Assembly (NCBI RefSeq): GCF_040105105.1
Contig: NZ_CP157676.1
Location: 186,001 to 250,000 of the forward strand
Length of the DNA: 64,000 nucleotides
From: Polaromonas hydrogenivorans
GTDB taxonomy: Bacteria > Pseudomonadota > Gammaproteobacteria > Burkholderiales > Burkholderiaceae_C
Direction of reading: 5' to 3'
This document shows positions 35,909 through 45,184 of the stretch, in pieces. The position numbers and the translations under genes were made by a program. The stretch's first letter is position 1. Each line of letters opens with the position of its first letter. Under the pieces are notes generated by a model. That model was not told the DNA's origin. It saw nothing but the letters and a program-made list of their open reading frames with translations, and ran no database searches.

Positions 35909-37291
35909 ATGCGACAAATTGACGTTCACCAGCTGTCCGACGAGGCCAGATTCAATGGCTTTCACGGCAAGGTGCTGTTGTGGTGCGCCCTGATCATCAT
36001 CTTCGACGGCTATGACCTGGCGGTGGCCGGCATCGCGCTGCCGTCGATCATGAAGGAGATGGGGGTCACGGCCCAGAACGCCGGCTTCATGGTCAGCTCG
36101 GCCCTGTTCGGCATGATGTTCGGCGCCATTTTTCTGGGCACCATCGCCGACAAGATCGGCCGGCGCAAGGCCATCGCGATCTGCATCTTCCTGTTCAGCG
36201 TGTTCACCGCCGCAGCGGGCTTTACCCACGACCCGTATGCGTTCAGCGCGATGCGCTTCCTGGCGGGCCTGGGCATCGGCGGCGTCATGCCCAATGTCGT
36301 GGCGCAGATGACCGAGTATTCACCGAAGAAGATTCGCGCCACCATGGTCACGCTGATGTTCAGCGGCTATGCCGTGGGCGGCATGCTGGCCGCCTTGCTG
36401 GGCAAGGGCCTGATCGAAGCCTACGGCTGGTCGTCCGTTTTCCTGGCCGCCGGTTTGCCGGTGATCCTGATCCCGTTCATCCTGAAGTCGATGCCCGAGT
36501 CGATGCCCTTCCTGATCAAGGAAAACCGGCTCGAAGAACTGAAGAGCATCGTCTCGCAGATGTCGCCTGGCTACCGGCCCCAATCCGATGACCGCTTCGC
36601 GCTGCCCTCGGCCGACAAGGCCGAAGGCGCGCCCATCGGCAAGCTGTTCCAGGACGGCCGGGGATTCAGCACCGTGATGTTCTGGGTCACCTTCTTCATG
36701 TGCCTGTTCATGGTCTATGCCCTCAGCTCGTGGCTGACCAAGCTGATGGCGAGCGCCGGCTACAGCCTGGGTTCTGCGCTAACCTTCGTGCTGGTGCTCA
36801 ACTTCGGCGCCATGATCGGCGCGGTCGGCGGCGGCTGGCTGGCCGACCGCTTCCACATCAAGTATGTGCTGGTGGGCATGTATGCGCTGGCGGCGGTGTC
36901 GATCACGCTGCTGGGCTACAAGGTGCCGACCGAGGTGCTGTTCCTGCTGGTCGGGCTGGCCGGTGCCTCGACGATTGGCACGCAGATCGTCACCTATGCT
37001 TATGCCGGCCAGTTCTACCCGATGGCGATTCGCTCGACCGGCATCGGCTGGGCGTCGGGCGTGGGCCGCAGCGGCGCCATCCTGGCGCCGATCGTGATCG
37101 GCACGCTGGTGGGTATGTCGCTGCCGCTGGAGCAGAACTTCATGGCCATTGCCATTCCCGCCGTGATCGCGATGATTGCCGCATCGATGATCAACCACCG
37201 CCGGTCCGCCTCGGCCAGCCACGAAAACGTGAGCGTGGTGGCGCCAGATCCGTTGCCCCGCAGTGCGGCTTCGGTGATGGCGAAGAAGTAA
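35909..37291 (+). CDS. benK: MFS aromatic acid:H+ symporter (benzoate type)
   Basis: 460 residues with twelve hydrophobic segments. FDGYDLAVAGIALPSIMKEMGV in helix 1 (with the DGxD motif) and GTIADKIGRRKAI are signatures of the AAHS family (BenK, PcaK). It brings benzoate into the cell with protons. 81 bp after benD, probably in the same operon. Specific substrate inferred from context. Confidence 0.9.
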   Translation: MRQIDVHQLSDEARFNGFHGKVLLWCALIIIFDGYDLAVAGIALPSIMKEMGVTAQNAGFMVSSALFGMMFGAIFLGTIADKIGRRKAIAICIFLFSVFTAAAGFTHDPYAFSAMRFLAGLGIGGVMPNVVAQMTEYSPKKIRATMVTLMFSGYAVGGMLAALLGKGLIEAYGWSSVFLAAGLPVILIPFILKSMPESMPFLIKENRLEELKSIVSQMSPGYRPQSDDRFALPSADKAEGAPIGKLFQDGRGFSTVMFWVTFFMCLFMVYALSSWLTKLMASAGYSLGSALTFVLVLNFGAMIGAVGGGWLADRFHIKYVLVGMYALAAVSITLLGYKVPTEVLFLLVGLAGASTIGTQIVTYAYAGQFYPMAIRSTGIGWASGVGRSGAILAPIVIGTLVGMSLPLEQNFMAIAIPAVIAMIAASMINHRRSASASHENVSVVAPDPLPRSAASVMAKK

Positions 37292-37439
37292 GCGCCCGAT
37301 TCTTGCGAACCAAGGGATGCGACAAGCGGAGTCCCGACGCCGCGCCATGGCGCGCGGCTGCATCACGAAACGAAAAAACCTCCGTCGATGCATCCGGATA
37401 TAGGTTTTTGCAGCGGTATTTCTGTTCGAAGGCAGCTTG

Positions 37440-38621
37440 ATGAAAAAAGACTTTTCCCTGTCAGCCGTCACGGCTGGATTCCTGGCCGTGCTGATTTCCT
37501 ATGCCGGTCCGCTGGTGATATTTTTCCAGGCCGCCCAAAGTGCCCATGTCTCCGCGGAAATGATGTCGTCCTGGGTGTGGGCCATTTCAATCGGGGCAGG
37601 CCTGTCTGGCATCTTGCTGAGCTGGTGGCTCAAGGTGCCAATCATCACGGCCTGGTCTGCACCGGGCACGGCCTTGCTGGTGACCTTGTTCCCCAGCATC
37701 TCGCTGGAGCAGGCCGTCGGGGCTTACCTGGTGTCTGCCGTGATTATTTTTGCGATCGGGGTTTCAGGCTATTTTGATAAATTGATGCACTACATTCCTA
37801 AAGGTATTGCCAGCGCCATGATGGCGGGAATTTTGTTCCAGTTTGGGGTGGGTGCGTTTCAATCGGTCAAATCGATGCCTCTCATCACCTTTTGCATGAT
37901 CGGCATTTATTTGCTGTTCAGGCGCTTGTTGCCACGTTATTGCCTGGTCATTTTGCTGGTGACGAGTCTAGCCTTGGCTGTTGCCCTGGACATTGTGAGC
38001 CTGGCCAATGTGACGTGGACCCTGGCCAGTCCGGTGTTCATCACGCCCGAGTGGACCTGGGGCTCCACTTTGAGCCTGGCGCTGCCGCTGGTGCTGGTCA
38101 GCGTGACCGGGCAGTTCTTGCCGGGCATGGCGATTTTGCGCACTTCAGGGTATGACACACCAGCCCGCAGCATCATTGTCACGACCAGCCTCGCTTCAAT
38201 GGGCGTGGCATTTTTTGGCGGCATCACGATTGTGATTGCGGCCATCACGGCGGCGCTATGCACGGGCAAGGACGCCCATGAAGACCCCCAGAAACGCTAC
38301 GTGGCAGGCATTGCCAACGGTGTGTTTTACCTAGTGGGCGGCTGCTTTGCGGGCACCATCATATTGTTTTTTGCAGCGTTGCCCAAAGAGTTGATTGCTG
38401 TGCTGGCCGGACTGGCCTTGGTCGGAGCAATCGGGGGCAGTCTTTTTGGTGCAGTCTATGCCGATGATCACCGGGAGGCCTCGATCATCACCTTTTTGGC
38501 CACCGCCTCGGGCATGACGTTCTGGGGCTTGGGGTCGGCGTTCTGGGGCGTGGTCATTGGCGCGGTCGCCTATTTGCTGCTGCACAAGCCACTAGCTTCT
38601 TCAGCGCAGGCGCAGCCTTGA
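37440..38621 (+). CDS. benE: BenE-family benzoate transporter
   Basis: 393 residues, highly hydrophobic. AVTAGFLAVLISYAGPLVIFFQAAQ and LKVPIITAWSAPGTALL are typical BenE segments; the family is a benzoate/H+ symporter. It begins with ATG 37440, the 3-base earlier TTG being unlikely. It gives a second uptake route next to benK. It appears visibly slightly less GC-rich than the preceding genes. Confidence 0.9.
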   Translation: MKKDFSLSAVTAGFLAVLISYAGPLVIFFQAAQSAHVSAEMMSSWVWAISIGAGLSGILLSWWLKVPIITAWSAPGTALLVTLFPSISLEQAVGAYLVSAVIIFAIGVSGYFDKLMHYIPKGIASAMMAGILFQFGVGAFQSVKSMPLITFCMIGIYLLFRRLLPRYCLVILLVTSLALAVALDIVSLANVTWTLASPVFITPEWTWGSTLSLALPLVLVSVTGQFLPGMAILRTSGYDTPARSIIVTTSLASMGVAFFGGITIVIAAITAALCTGKDAHEDPQKRYVAGIANGVFYLVGGCFAGTIILFFAALPKELIAVLAGLALVGAIGGSLFGAVYADDHREASIITFLATASGMTFWGLGSAFWGVVIGAVAYLLLHKPLASSAQAQP

Positions 38622-38770
38622 TGATGGCCTATCGCAGAAGTTCCATGCTTTTTTCCTGCTGTAGTTCGCATGATGGGAGTGAAGCCGCAGAGAAATGCTG
38701 TTGGTGTCATATCGAACAAATAGCGAACCCTTTTTTTTCCATTTGAAACCCGTTTTTTAGGAGTTAATCA

Positions 38771-39490
38771 ATGATCAATAAAATTGCCGCCTCTGTGGCC
38801 GAGGCCTTGGCAGATACGCCAGACGGCGCCACCGTCCTGATTGGCGGCTTCGGCACCGCCGGCATACCCAACGAACTCATTGACGGTCTGATCGAGCACG
38901 GCGCGCGGGATCTGACGGTGGTCAATAACAACGCCGGCAACGGCGACACCGGGCTGGCAGCGCTGCTCAAGGCCGGGCGCGTTCGCAAGATCATTTGCAG
39001 TTTCCCACGCCAGGCCGACAGCCATGTGTTCGACGCGCTGTACCGCAGCGGCCGGATCGAGCTCGAACTGGTGCCTCAGGGCAACCTGGCCGAGCGCCTG
39101 CGCGCCGCCGGCGCCGGTGTTGGCGCCTTTTTCACGCCCACCGGCTTTGGCACTGAACTGGCCAGGAATGCCGACGGCAGCGCCAAGGAAACCCGCGTCA
39201 TCAACGGCAAGCCGTATGTGCTGGAATACCCGATCCATGGCGACGTGGCCTTGGTCAAGGCCGAAAGCGGCGACCGCTGGGGCAACCTGGTCTACCGCAA
39301 GGCGGCCCGCAATTTCGGTCCGGTGATGGCCACGGCGGCCAGGCACACGGTCGCGACGGTGCATGAGATCGTGGAGTTGGGCGCGCTCGACCCTGAAGCT
39401 ATCGTGACGCCGGGCATCCATGTGTCCAGGATCGTCAAGATTGACCACGTTGCCACCGAAGCCGGTGGTTTCAAGCAAGCCGCCGCCTAA
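38771..39490 (+). CDS. pcaI: 3-oxoadipate CoA-transferase subunit A
   Basis: 239 residues with TAGGAG upstream. VLIGGFGTAGIPNELIDGL and the N-terminal CoA-binding Gly-rich loop are the alpha-subunit marks of family I CoA-transferases. Together with PcaJ it moves CoA from succinyl-CoA to 3-oxoadipate. 149 bp after benE. A ScoA (acetoacetate) assignment is possible by eye, but pcaF next door favours PcaI. Confidence 0.9.
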   Translation: MINKIAASVAEALADTPDGATVLIGGFGTAGIPNELIDGLIEHGARDLTVVNNNAGNGDTGLAALLKAGRVRKIICSFPRQADSHVFDALYRSGRIELELVPQGNLAERLRAAGAGVGAFFTPTGFGTELARNADGSAKETRVINGKPYVLEYPIHGDVALVKAESGDRWGNLVYRKAARNFGPVMATAARHTVATVHEIVELGALDPEAIVTPGIHVSRIVKIDHVATEAGGFKQAAA

Positions 39491-39505
39491 GCTGGAGAAA
39501 TACCC

Positions 39506-40150
39506 ATGAGCCACTACACCAAACGCACCAAAGACGAGCTGGCCAAGCGCGTCGCCCAAGACATCTTTGATGGCGCCTACGTCAACCTGGGCATCGGCAT
39601 GCCGACGCTGGTCGCCAACCACATCCCGGCCGGGCGCGAGGTCATCCTGCACAGTGAAAACGGCATCCTCGGCATGGGACCGGCACCCGCCGAAGGCGAG
39701 GAAGACTACGACCTCATCAACGCCGGCAAGCAGCCCGTCACGCTGCTTGCGGGCGGCGCCTACTTTCACCACGCCGACAGCTTTGCGATGATGCGCGGCG
39801 GCCACCTTGACATCTGCGTGCTGGGCGCGTTCCAGGTATCAAGCACGGGTGATCTGGCCAACTGGAGCACCGGCGAGCCCGGCTCGATTCCGGCCGTGGG
39901 CGGCGCGATGGACCTGGCGATTGGCGCCAAGCAGACCTGGGTCATGATGGATTTGCTGACCAAAAAAGGCGAGAGCAAGGTGGTGACGCAGTGCAGCTAT
40001 CCGCTCACCGGCATTGGCTGCGTCAAGCGCATCTACTCCGAACTGGCGACGCTCGAATGCACGCCGGACGGCCTCAGGCTCATCGACAAGGTCGATGGGC
40101 TGGCGCATGCCGAACTCGAAAAGCTGCTTGGCCTGCCGATTGCCGCCTGA
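39506..40150 (+). CDS. pcaJ: 3-oxoadipate CoA-transferase subunit B
   Basis: 214 residues. The catalytic Glu lies in HSENGILGMGPAP; AIGAKQTWVMMDL follows. It forms the active site with PcaI. Only 15 bp after pcaI, so co-translated. Confidence 0.92.
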   Translation: MSHYTKRTKDELAKRVAQDIFDGAYVNLGIGMPTLVANHIPAGREVILHSENGILGMGPAPAEGEEDYDLINAGKQPVTLLAGGAYFHHADSFAMMRGGHLDICVLGAFQVSSTGDLANWSTGEPGSIPAVGGAMDLAIGAKQTWVMMDLLTKKGESKVVTQCSYPLTGIGCVKRIYSELATLECTPDGLRLIDKVDGLAHAELEKLLGLPIAA

Positions 40151-40199
40151 GCTGGATCATCTTTTTCACCGTATCGACCTTACCCAAAGAGACAAGCTA

Positions 40200-41411
40200 A
40201 TGACCCTCATGACCCAAGCCTTTATCTGCGACGCCATCCGCACCCCCTTCGGCCGCTACGGCGGCGCCCTCTCGAGCGTTCGCGCCGACGACCTGGGCGC
40301 CATTCCCATCAGGGCGCTGATGGCCCGCAACCCGAATGTGGACTGGCAGATGGTTGCCGACGTGATCTACGGCTGCGCCAACCAGGCCGGTGAAGACAAC
40401 CGCAATGTGGCGCGCATGAGCGCTTTGCTGGCCGGGCTGCCGCTGGAAGTGCCCGGCGGCACGGTCAACCGCCTGTGCGGCTCGGGTTTGGATGCTTTGG
40501 GCACGGCCGCGCGCGCCATCAAGTCGGGCGAGGCTAGCCTGATGATCGCCGGCGGCGTCGAGAGCATGAGCCGCGCGCCGTTTGTCATGCCCAAGGCCGA
40601 GAGCGCCTTCAGCCGCAGCAATACGGTCTATGACACGACGATTGGCTGGCGCTTCGTCAACAAGCTGATGAAGGCGCAGTACGGCGTCGATTCGATGCCC
40701 GAGACCGCCGAGAACGTGGCGACTGACTACCGCATCAGCCGCCAGGACCAGGACCAGATGGCGCTGAGCAGCCAGCTCAGGGCCGTTGCAGCGCAACAGG
40801 CCGGTTTTTTTGACGCCGAAATCACGCCGGTCAGCATTGCCCAGAAAAAGGGCGAGGCTGTCGTGGTTGGCAAGGATGAGCATCCGCGCGCCACCTCGAT
40901 GGATGTGCTGGCAAAACTCAAGCCCATCGTGCGTCCGGACGGCACCATCACCGCCGGCAACGCCAGCGGCGTGAACGACGGCGCCTGCGCGCTGCTGCTG
41001 GCCGATGAAGCGACTGCCGCCAAAAACGGCTTGACGCCCAGAGCCCGCGTCGTCGGCATGGCGACGGCCGGCGTGGCGCCGCGCATCATGGGCATCGGCC
41101 CGGCGCCGGCGACGCAAAAGGTGCTGGCGCTGACCGGCCTGACCATCGCCCAGATGGACGTGATCGAACTCAACGAGGCGTTTGCCGCGCAGGGCCTGGC
41201 CGTGCTGCGCATGCTGGGCTTGAGAGACGACGACGAGCGCGTCAACGCCTGGGGCGGCGCGATTGCGCTGGGCCATCCGCTGGGCGCCAGCGGCGCGCGC
41301 CTGGCCACCACGGCGGTCAACCGGCTGCACCAGAGCGGTGGGCGTTATGCGCTGTGCACCATGTGCATCGGCGTGGGCCAGGGCATTGCCGTCATTCTTG
41401 AGCGGATTTAA
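40200..41411 (+). CDS. pcaF: 3-oxoadipyl-CoA thiolase
   Basis: 403 residues from ATG 40200 (AAAGAGACA before it); a downstream ATG at 40209 is possible. The acyl-thioester Cys93 is in NRLCGSGLDALG, His in GHPLGASGAR and the second Cys in CTMCIGVGQG. It cleaves 3-oxoadipyl-CoA into succinyl-CoA and acetyl-CoA, ending the benzoate pathway. A hairpin terminator follows at 41510. Confidence 0.94.
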   Translation: MTLMTQAFICDAIRTPFGRYGGALSSVRADDLGAIPIRALMARNPNVDWQMVADVIYGCANQAGEDNRNVARMSALLAGLPLEVPGGTVNRLCGSGLDALGTAARAIKSGEASLMIAGGVESMSRAPFVMPKAESAFSRSNTVYDTTIGWRFVNKLMKAQYGVDSMPETAENVATDYRISRQDQDQMALSSQLRAVAAQQAGFFDAEITPVSIAQKKGEAVVVGKDEHPRATSMDVLAKLKPIVRPDGTITAGNASGVNDGACALLLADEATAAKNGLTPRARVVGMATAGVAPRIMGIGPAPATQKVLALTGLTIAQMDVIELNEAFAAQGLAVLRMLGLRDDDERVNAWGGAIALGHPLGASGARLATTAVNRLHQSGGRYALCTMCIGVGQGIAVILERI

Positions 41412-41483
41412 TTTGTACAGTCCCACTGGTCGGCTACCAACCTCCGCGGCGCCTGGCCGGCTAGAGGATGCCAGAACCAGAGC

Positions 41484-41500
41484 GCGCCCACGCTGGGCGC
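41484..41500. repeat. small hairpin between convergent pcaF and amidohydrolase genes
   Basis: GCGCCCA-cgc-TGGGCGC, 7-bp perfect stem, just before the terminator. Also present in the second cassette near 62624. Confidence 0.45.
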
Positions 41501-41509
41501 ACCAAACAA

Positions 41510-41536
41510 AACGGTGCGCTCGGGCGCCGTTCTTTC
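41510..41536 (+). terminator. bidirectional rho-independent terminator after pcaF
   Basis: AACGGTGC-gctcgg-GCGCCGTT forms an 8-bp stem (one G-T pair) followed by CTTTC; read on the minus strand the same stem is followed by TTGTTTGG. It separates convergent pcaF and the M20 gene. An equivalent hairpin with a better T-run is at 62650. Confidence 0.65.
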
Positions 41537-41549
41537 AAAGGCGGCTGGC

Positions 41550-42722
41550 TCAGACCAGAAAGCGTTGCGCCAGCAGCGCCCAGTAGGCCGCGCCCAGAGC
41601 CAGGTTGTCATCGTTGAAATCGTAAGCCGGGTTGTGCACCATGCAGGCGCCGGCGCTGTCACCATCGCCGTTGCCGATGAACAGGTAGCTGCCGGGCACG
41701 CGTTCGAGCATAAAGGAAAAGTCTTCGCTGCCGGGCAGGGCCGGACCCTGCAACGTCACCTGGTCCGTTCCGACCAGTTCCAGGGCTACCTCGCGGGCGA
41801 ATGCGGTTTCCCCGGGCGTATTGACCAGCACCGCATAGCCGGGCCGCCAGTCGATCTGCGCCGTGATGCCAAAGCTTTCGGCCTGCGCGGTGATCAGCGT
41901 CTTGATGCGCTGCTCCAGCTTGCTGCGCACCTCGCGGTCCAGCGCACGCACGCTGATCTCCAGTTTCGCGGCTTGCGGGATCACGTTGTTGGCCTTGCCG
42001 GCGTGCAGGGCGCCCACGGTGACCACGGCCATCTGCAGCGGATCGATGTTGCGCGAGACGATGGTCTGCAGCGCCATGACAATGCTGGCGGCCGCCACGA
42101 CGGGGTCAACCGCGCGGTGCGGCATGGCGCCATGGCCACCCACGCCGGTCAGCGTGACGCTGGCGTAGTCCGACGAGGCCATGGCCGCGCCTTCGCGCAG
42201 CACCAGCCGGCCCTGCGGCACGCCGGGCATGTTGTGCATCGCGAAGACCGCGTCGCAGGGGTATTTGTCGAACAGGCCGTCGTCCATCATCCGCAGCGCA
42301 CCGCCGCCGCCTTCTTCGGCCGGCTGGAAGATCAGGTTCAGCGTGCCGCAAAAGTCCCCCTGCTGCGCAAGGTACTGCGCGGCTGCCAGCAGCATCGCCG
42401 TGTGGCCGTCGTGGCCGCAGGCGTGCATCACGCCCGCGTGGCAACTGGCGTGCGGCAGGCCGGTGGCTTCATGGATCGGCAACGCGTCCATGTCGGCGCG
42501 CAGCCCGAGCTGGCGCTTGCCGCTGCCGCGCACCAGCCGCCCCACCACGCCGGTGCCGCCCAGGCCGCGCTCGACCGCGTAGCCCCAGCTTTGCAGCTTT
42601 TCAGCCACCAGGGCCGAGGTGCGGTGCTCGTCGAACGCCAGTTCGGGGTGGCGGTGGATGTCGCGCCGCAGACCGATGAACGCATCGGCCTGCGCGTGAA
42701 GCTGTTCAAGAAGCGTGTGCAT
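41550..42722 (-). CDS. M20 family amidohydrolase (hippurate hydrolase type), copy 1
   Basis: 390 residues. Zinc/manganese-binding and catalytic motifs of M20D: LRADMDALPI, HACGHDGHT (Cys102, His104), FQPAEEGGGG (Glu136/137) and AMHNMPG (His163). Relatives hydrolyse N-acyl amino acids, including hippurate (benzoylglycine) to benzoate and glycine, which would feed the ben genes next door; that substrate is inference. It lies 9 bp after the Bug gene on the same strand. A ~94% identical copy is at 62695. Confidence 0.88.
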   Translation of the reverse strand: MHTLLEQLHAQADAFIGLRRDIHRHPELAFDEHRTSALVAEKLQSWGYAVERGLGGTGVVGRLVRGSGKRQLGLRADMDALPIHEATGLPHASCHAGVMHACGHDGHTAMLLAAAQYLAQQGDFCGTLNLIFQPAEEGGGGALRMMDDGLFDKYPCDAVFAMHNMPGVPQGRLVLREGAAMASSDYASVTLTGVGGHGAMPHRAVDPVVAAASIVMALQTIVSRNIDPLQMAVVTVGALHAGKANNVIPQAAKLEISVRALDREVRSKLEQRIKTLITAQAESFGITAQIDWRPGYAVLVNTPGETAFAREVALELVGTDQVTLQGPALPGSEDFSFMLERVPGSYLFIGNGDGDSAGACMVHNPAYDFNDDNLALGAAYWALLAQRFLV

Positions 42723-42731
42723 GGGCCGGGC

Positions 42732-43712
42732 TCACTGGGGTTGCAGGTTGATCGACTTGGCAATGGTGCGGTAGCGCGATGTCTCGGCCTCGAAGAACTT
42801 TGCCGACTCAGCCAGCGACATCGGTGGCGATGCCAGTTGCGTCTGCGCGGCCAGCTGCGAGCGCACCGAAGGGTCCTGCAGTGTCGCGCCTATCGCCTTG
42901 TGAAGCCGCTGAACCACGTTTTCAGGCGTGTTTTTCGCCACCATCAGGCCGCTCCAGATCTTGTACGAGAAATTCTTCAACTCCTTGCCTTCGCTGGCGG
43001 TTGGCACATTCTTGAGCAGCTCGGACCGCTGCCCGCCGAGCTGGCCGATCACCTTGAGCCGCCCCTGCTCGGCCAGCGCGCCCATGCCGGCGCTGTACAC
43101 CAACACGGCGAAATCGACCTGCCCGCCGCCGATGTCCTGCAGCAAGGGCGCATTGCCCTTGTACGGTGCATGCGTCAGCGTGATGCCCGCGATCTGCTGC
43201 ACGTTTTCAAGGATCAGGTGGTACAGCGAGCCAATGCCTACGCTGCCGTAGGTCAGCGGCTTGTCGCCCGACTTGCGCGCCAGCGCGATCAATTCATCGA
43301 CATTGCTGACCGGCAGGTCCTTGCGCACGACGAACACCATCACCGCCTCGGCCACCGGATGCACCAGGCGGAAGTCTTCGGCCTTGAATTTGACGGCCGC
43401 ATTGGCCAGCGCCGACAAGATCACCTCGTTAGGTGAACCCTGGAACAGGTAGTGGCCGTCGGCGGGCGCCGCCAGCACTTTTTGCGCTGCCAGCGCCCCG
43501 GCCACGCCGCCCAGGTTTTCCACCAAGACCGGCTGGCCGAGTTCCCTGGCAAGCGGCACGGTGAAGATGCGGGCAATCGAGTCCGACGGGCCGCCGGCCG
43601 GGTAGGGCACCATCAGGTTGACCGGCTTGCTCGGGTAAGTCTGGGCGAGGGCGCCTCCGGTGGCCAGCAACAGGCCTGCCAGCAGGGCACTGAATGTCTT
43701 GAATGCGTTCAT
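42732..43712 (-). CDS. Bug-family binding protein upstream of the amidohydrolase
   Basis: 326 residues from ATG 43712 (AAGGAGACATCCC upstream); the open frame begins earlier at 43748. Signal peptide MNAFKTFSALLAGLLLATGGALAQ, then YPSKPVNLMVPYPAGGPSD, a Bug motif. Cotranscribed with the M20 enzyme, so it may bind the same N-acyl compound. Divergent from a LysR gene with a 123-bp gap. Confidence 0.88.
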   Translation of the reverse strand: MNAFKTFSALLAGLLLATGGALAQTYPSKPVNLMVPYPAGGPSDSIARIFTVPLARELGQPVLVENLGGVAGALAAQKVLAAPADGHYLFQGSPNEVILSALANAAVKFKAEDFRLVHPVAEAVMVFVVRKDLPVSNVDELIALARKSGDKPLTYGSVGIGSLYHLILENVQQIAGITLTHAPYKGNAPLLQDIGGGQVDFAVLVYSAGMGALAEQGRLKVIGQLGGQRSELLKNVPTASEGKELKNFSYKIWSGLMVAKNTPENVVQRLHKAIGATLQDPSVRSQLAAQTQLASPPMSLAESAKFFEAETSRYRTIAKSINLQPQ

Positions 43713-43835
43713 GGGATGTCTCCTTGGAATGAGTGCGCAGGGATGCACTTCAAGGATGCTAGACAGTCCGAATTAATGTGTCCAATGCATTATTTTTGTG
43801 ATTACTATTCATATTACTCATTCAATGCAGGAATC

Positions 43836-44738
43836 ATGAACCTCCGACATCTGGAACACCTGCTGGCCGTGGCCGACACCGGCTCTTTCAGCCGCGCCGC
43901 CGAGCAGCAGCACCTCACGCAGTCGGCCCTGAGCCGCAGCATTCAGACCCTGGAGGACGACTTGGGCGCGCGCCTGATCGACCGCGTGGGCAAGCGCAAC
44001 GAGCTCACGCCGCTGGGCCAGGCCGTGGCGCTGCGCGCCCGGCGCATGGTGCTGGAGGCGGCCGAGTTGCGCCGCAGCGCCGCGCTGCTCAAGCAAGGCG
44101 ACCTGGGCGCCATCCGCATCGGCCTGGGTTCGGGGCCGGGCGTGATGCTGATGACGCCGTTCCTGCTCCACATGGCCCGGCACCATCCCGGGGTGCAGGT
44201 CAGCATGTCGCCGGGCGCAACGGAGCTGCAGCTGATGCAGCTACGCCAGCGCACGCTTGACGCGCTGGTGATCGACATTCGCCGCATCGCGCCAGCGCCC
44301 GATCTGGCCATCGAGCCGCTGGCCGAGCTGCGCGCCGGCTTTGTCTGCCGCAGCGGTCATCCCTTGCTACAGCCCGGCAGGCCGGTGTCTTTTGACGACA
44401 TGCTGCGCTACCCGCTGGCCTCTACGCCGCTGAGCGCGGAAGTCGCGCATATGCTGGTCAACCTCTTCGGGCCGCGGGCTGATCCGCAGCAAGCGGTGAG
44501 CCTGCGCTGCGACGACATCATCAGCCTGATCGAAGCGGTCAAAGCCTCGGACGCCATCTACCTCGGCATCCTGGCCGCCGCGCGCACCGGCATCGAGGCG
44601 GGACAGCTCGCCGAACTGGTGACTACCCCCCAGCTGACCAGCGGCGCGCGCTTTGCGTTCATCACGCTGGCCGGGCGCACCGAAGCGCCGTCGATGGGTT
44701 TGTTTCGCCAGTTTGTGGCTGAGCGGCTGCGCGACTGA
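43836..44738 (+). CDS. LysR-family regulator of the Bug/amidohydrolase operon
   Basis: 300 residues from ATG 43836 (AGGA just before); the open frame extends earlier but starts inside the Bug gene. MNLRHLEHLLAVADTGSFSRAAEQQHLTQSALSRSIQTLE is the helix-turn-helix start. Transcribed away from the Bug/M20 pair, so it probably regulates them. The effector is unknown. Confidence 0.87.
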   Translation: MNLRHLEHLLAVADTGSFSRAAEQQHLTQSALSRSIQTLEDDLGARLIDRVGKRNELTPLGQAVALRARRMVLEAAELRRSAALLKQGDLGAIRIGLGSGPGVMLMTPFLLHMARHHPGVQVSMSPGATELQLMQLRQRTLDALVIDIRRIAPAPDLAIEPLAELRAGFVCRSGHPLLQPGRPVSFDDMLRYPLASTPLSAEVAHMLVNLFGPRADPQQAVSLRCDDIISLIEAVKASDAIYLGILAAARTGIEAGQLAELVTTPQLTSGARFAFITLAGRTEAPSMGLFRQFVAERLRD

Positions 44739-44771
44739 GGCGCGGCAGGCACGTATTTTGTCCGGCCGTCG

Positions 44772-44795
44772 CCCGTATCCCGTATCCCGTATCCC
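44772..44795. repeat. tandem repeat CCCGTAT x3
   Basis: Three exact 7-bp units plus CCC, in the gap after the LysR gene. Probably slippage-derived; no function seen. Confidence 0.8.
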
Positions 44796-44918
44796 ATGCT
44801 AGAGTCCGGGCTCAATCAAGAGAGTGGTGTTATGCGATTGATGCACACCATCTTGGCATGCAACTCCCTGGATAGTGCCCCGGCACATCATTCCACGCAA
44901 AAATGGTACTCGTCGCGT

Positions 44919-45116
44919 GCTTAACCGGGTCCATACGTGCAAGAAATTCGTACGCAGCATCGTCTCCAATGGACAGGATAGCCTACCAGTGTGACCCTCG
45001 GAGTAATACGCCCTGCTAAGCGCGACCAGCTTAGCCCAGGGAACAAGGCGCTCCATCTGCTCCAAAAACTCGCGCTTTCGAGTCTTTTGGTGTTCAGGTT
45101 TCAGCTCAATACTGGT
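44919..45116 (-). pseudogene. IS5-family transposase N-terminal remnant
   Basis: Open codons with no usable start read TRKREFLEQMERLVPWAKLV and then LETMLRTNFLHVWTRLS, the typical N-terminal domain of IS5-type transposases. The homology ends near 44919 and an in-frame stop lies upstream at about 45120. No catalytic part remains. Confidence 0.65.
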
Positions 45117-45184
45117 TTATTCCATGGATCGAAAGGATGCCACAACGCCCTTACGACTTTCAGGCAACGGATGGAGTTTTGCAG

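Larger units (their letters stand above)
41472..42855. repeat. diverged direct repeat, copy 1 (amidohydrolase cassette)
   Basis: Matches 62612-64000 in the same orientation, including the intergenic hairpins, the whole M20 gene and the start of the Bug gene region; the match ends only at the window edge. Proteins differ by about twenty residues in 390. Confidence 0.9.
44739..45184. other. gene-poor stretch with IS remnant and short tandem repeat
   Basis: No intact gene. It holds a CCCGTAT triple repeat (44772-44795) and a broken IS5-family transposase start (44919-45116), and borders an IS5-type element. Confidence 0.55.

Noticed and set aside
41514..43436. A 640-codon open frame on the plus strand
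   Set aside because: It is antisense to the M20 and Bug genes, which have clear motifs; its protein is rich in His, Gln and Arg as expected for a high-GC shadow frame. The same shadow appears at 62608-63951.
44772..44795. CCCGTAT repeats as a CRISPR-like array
   Set aside because: Seven-base units with no spacers and no cas genes; just a short tandem repeat.
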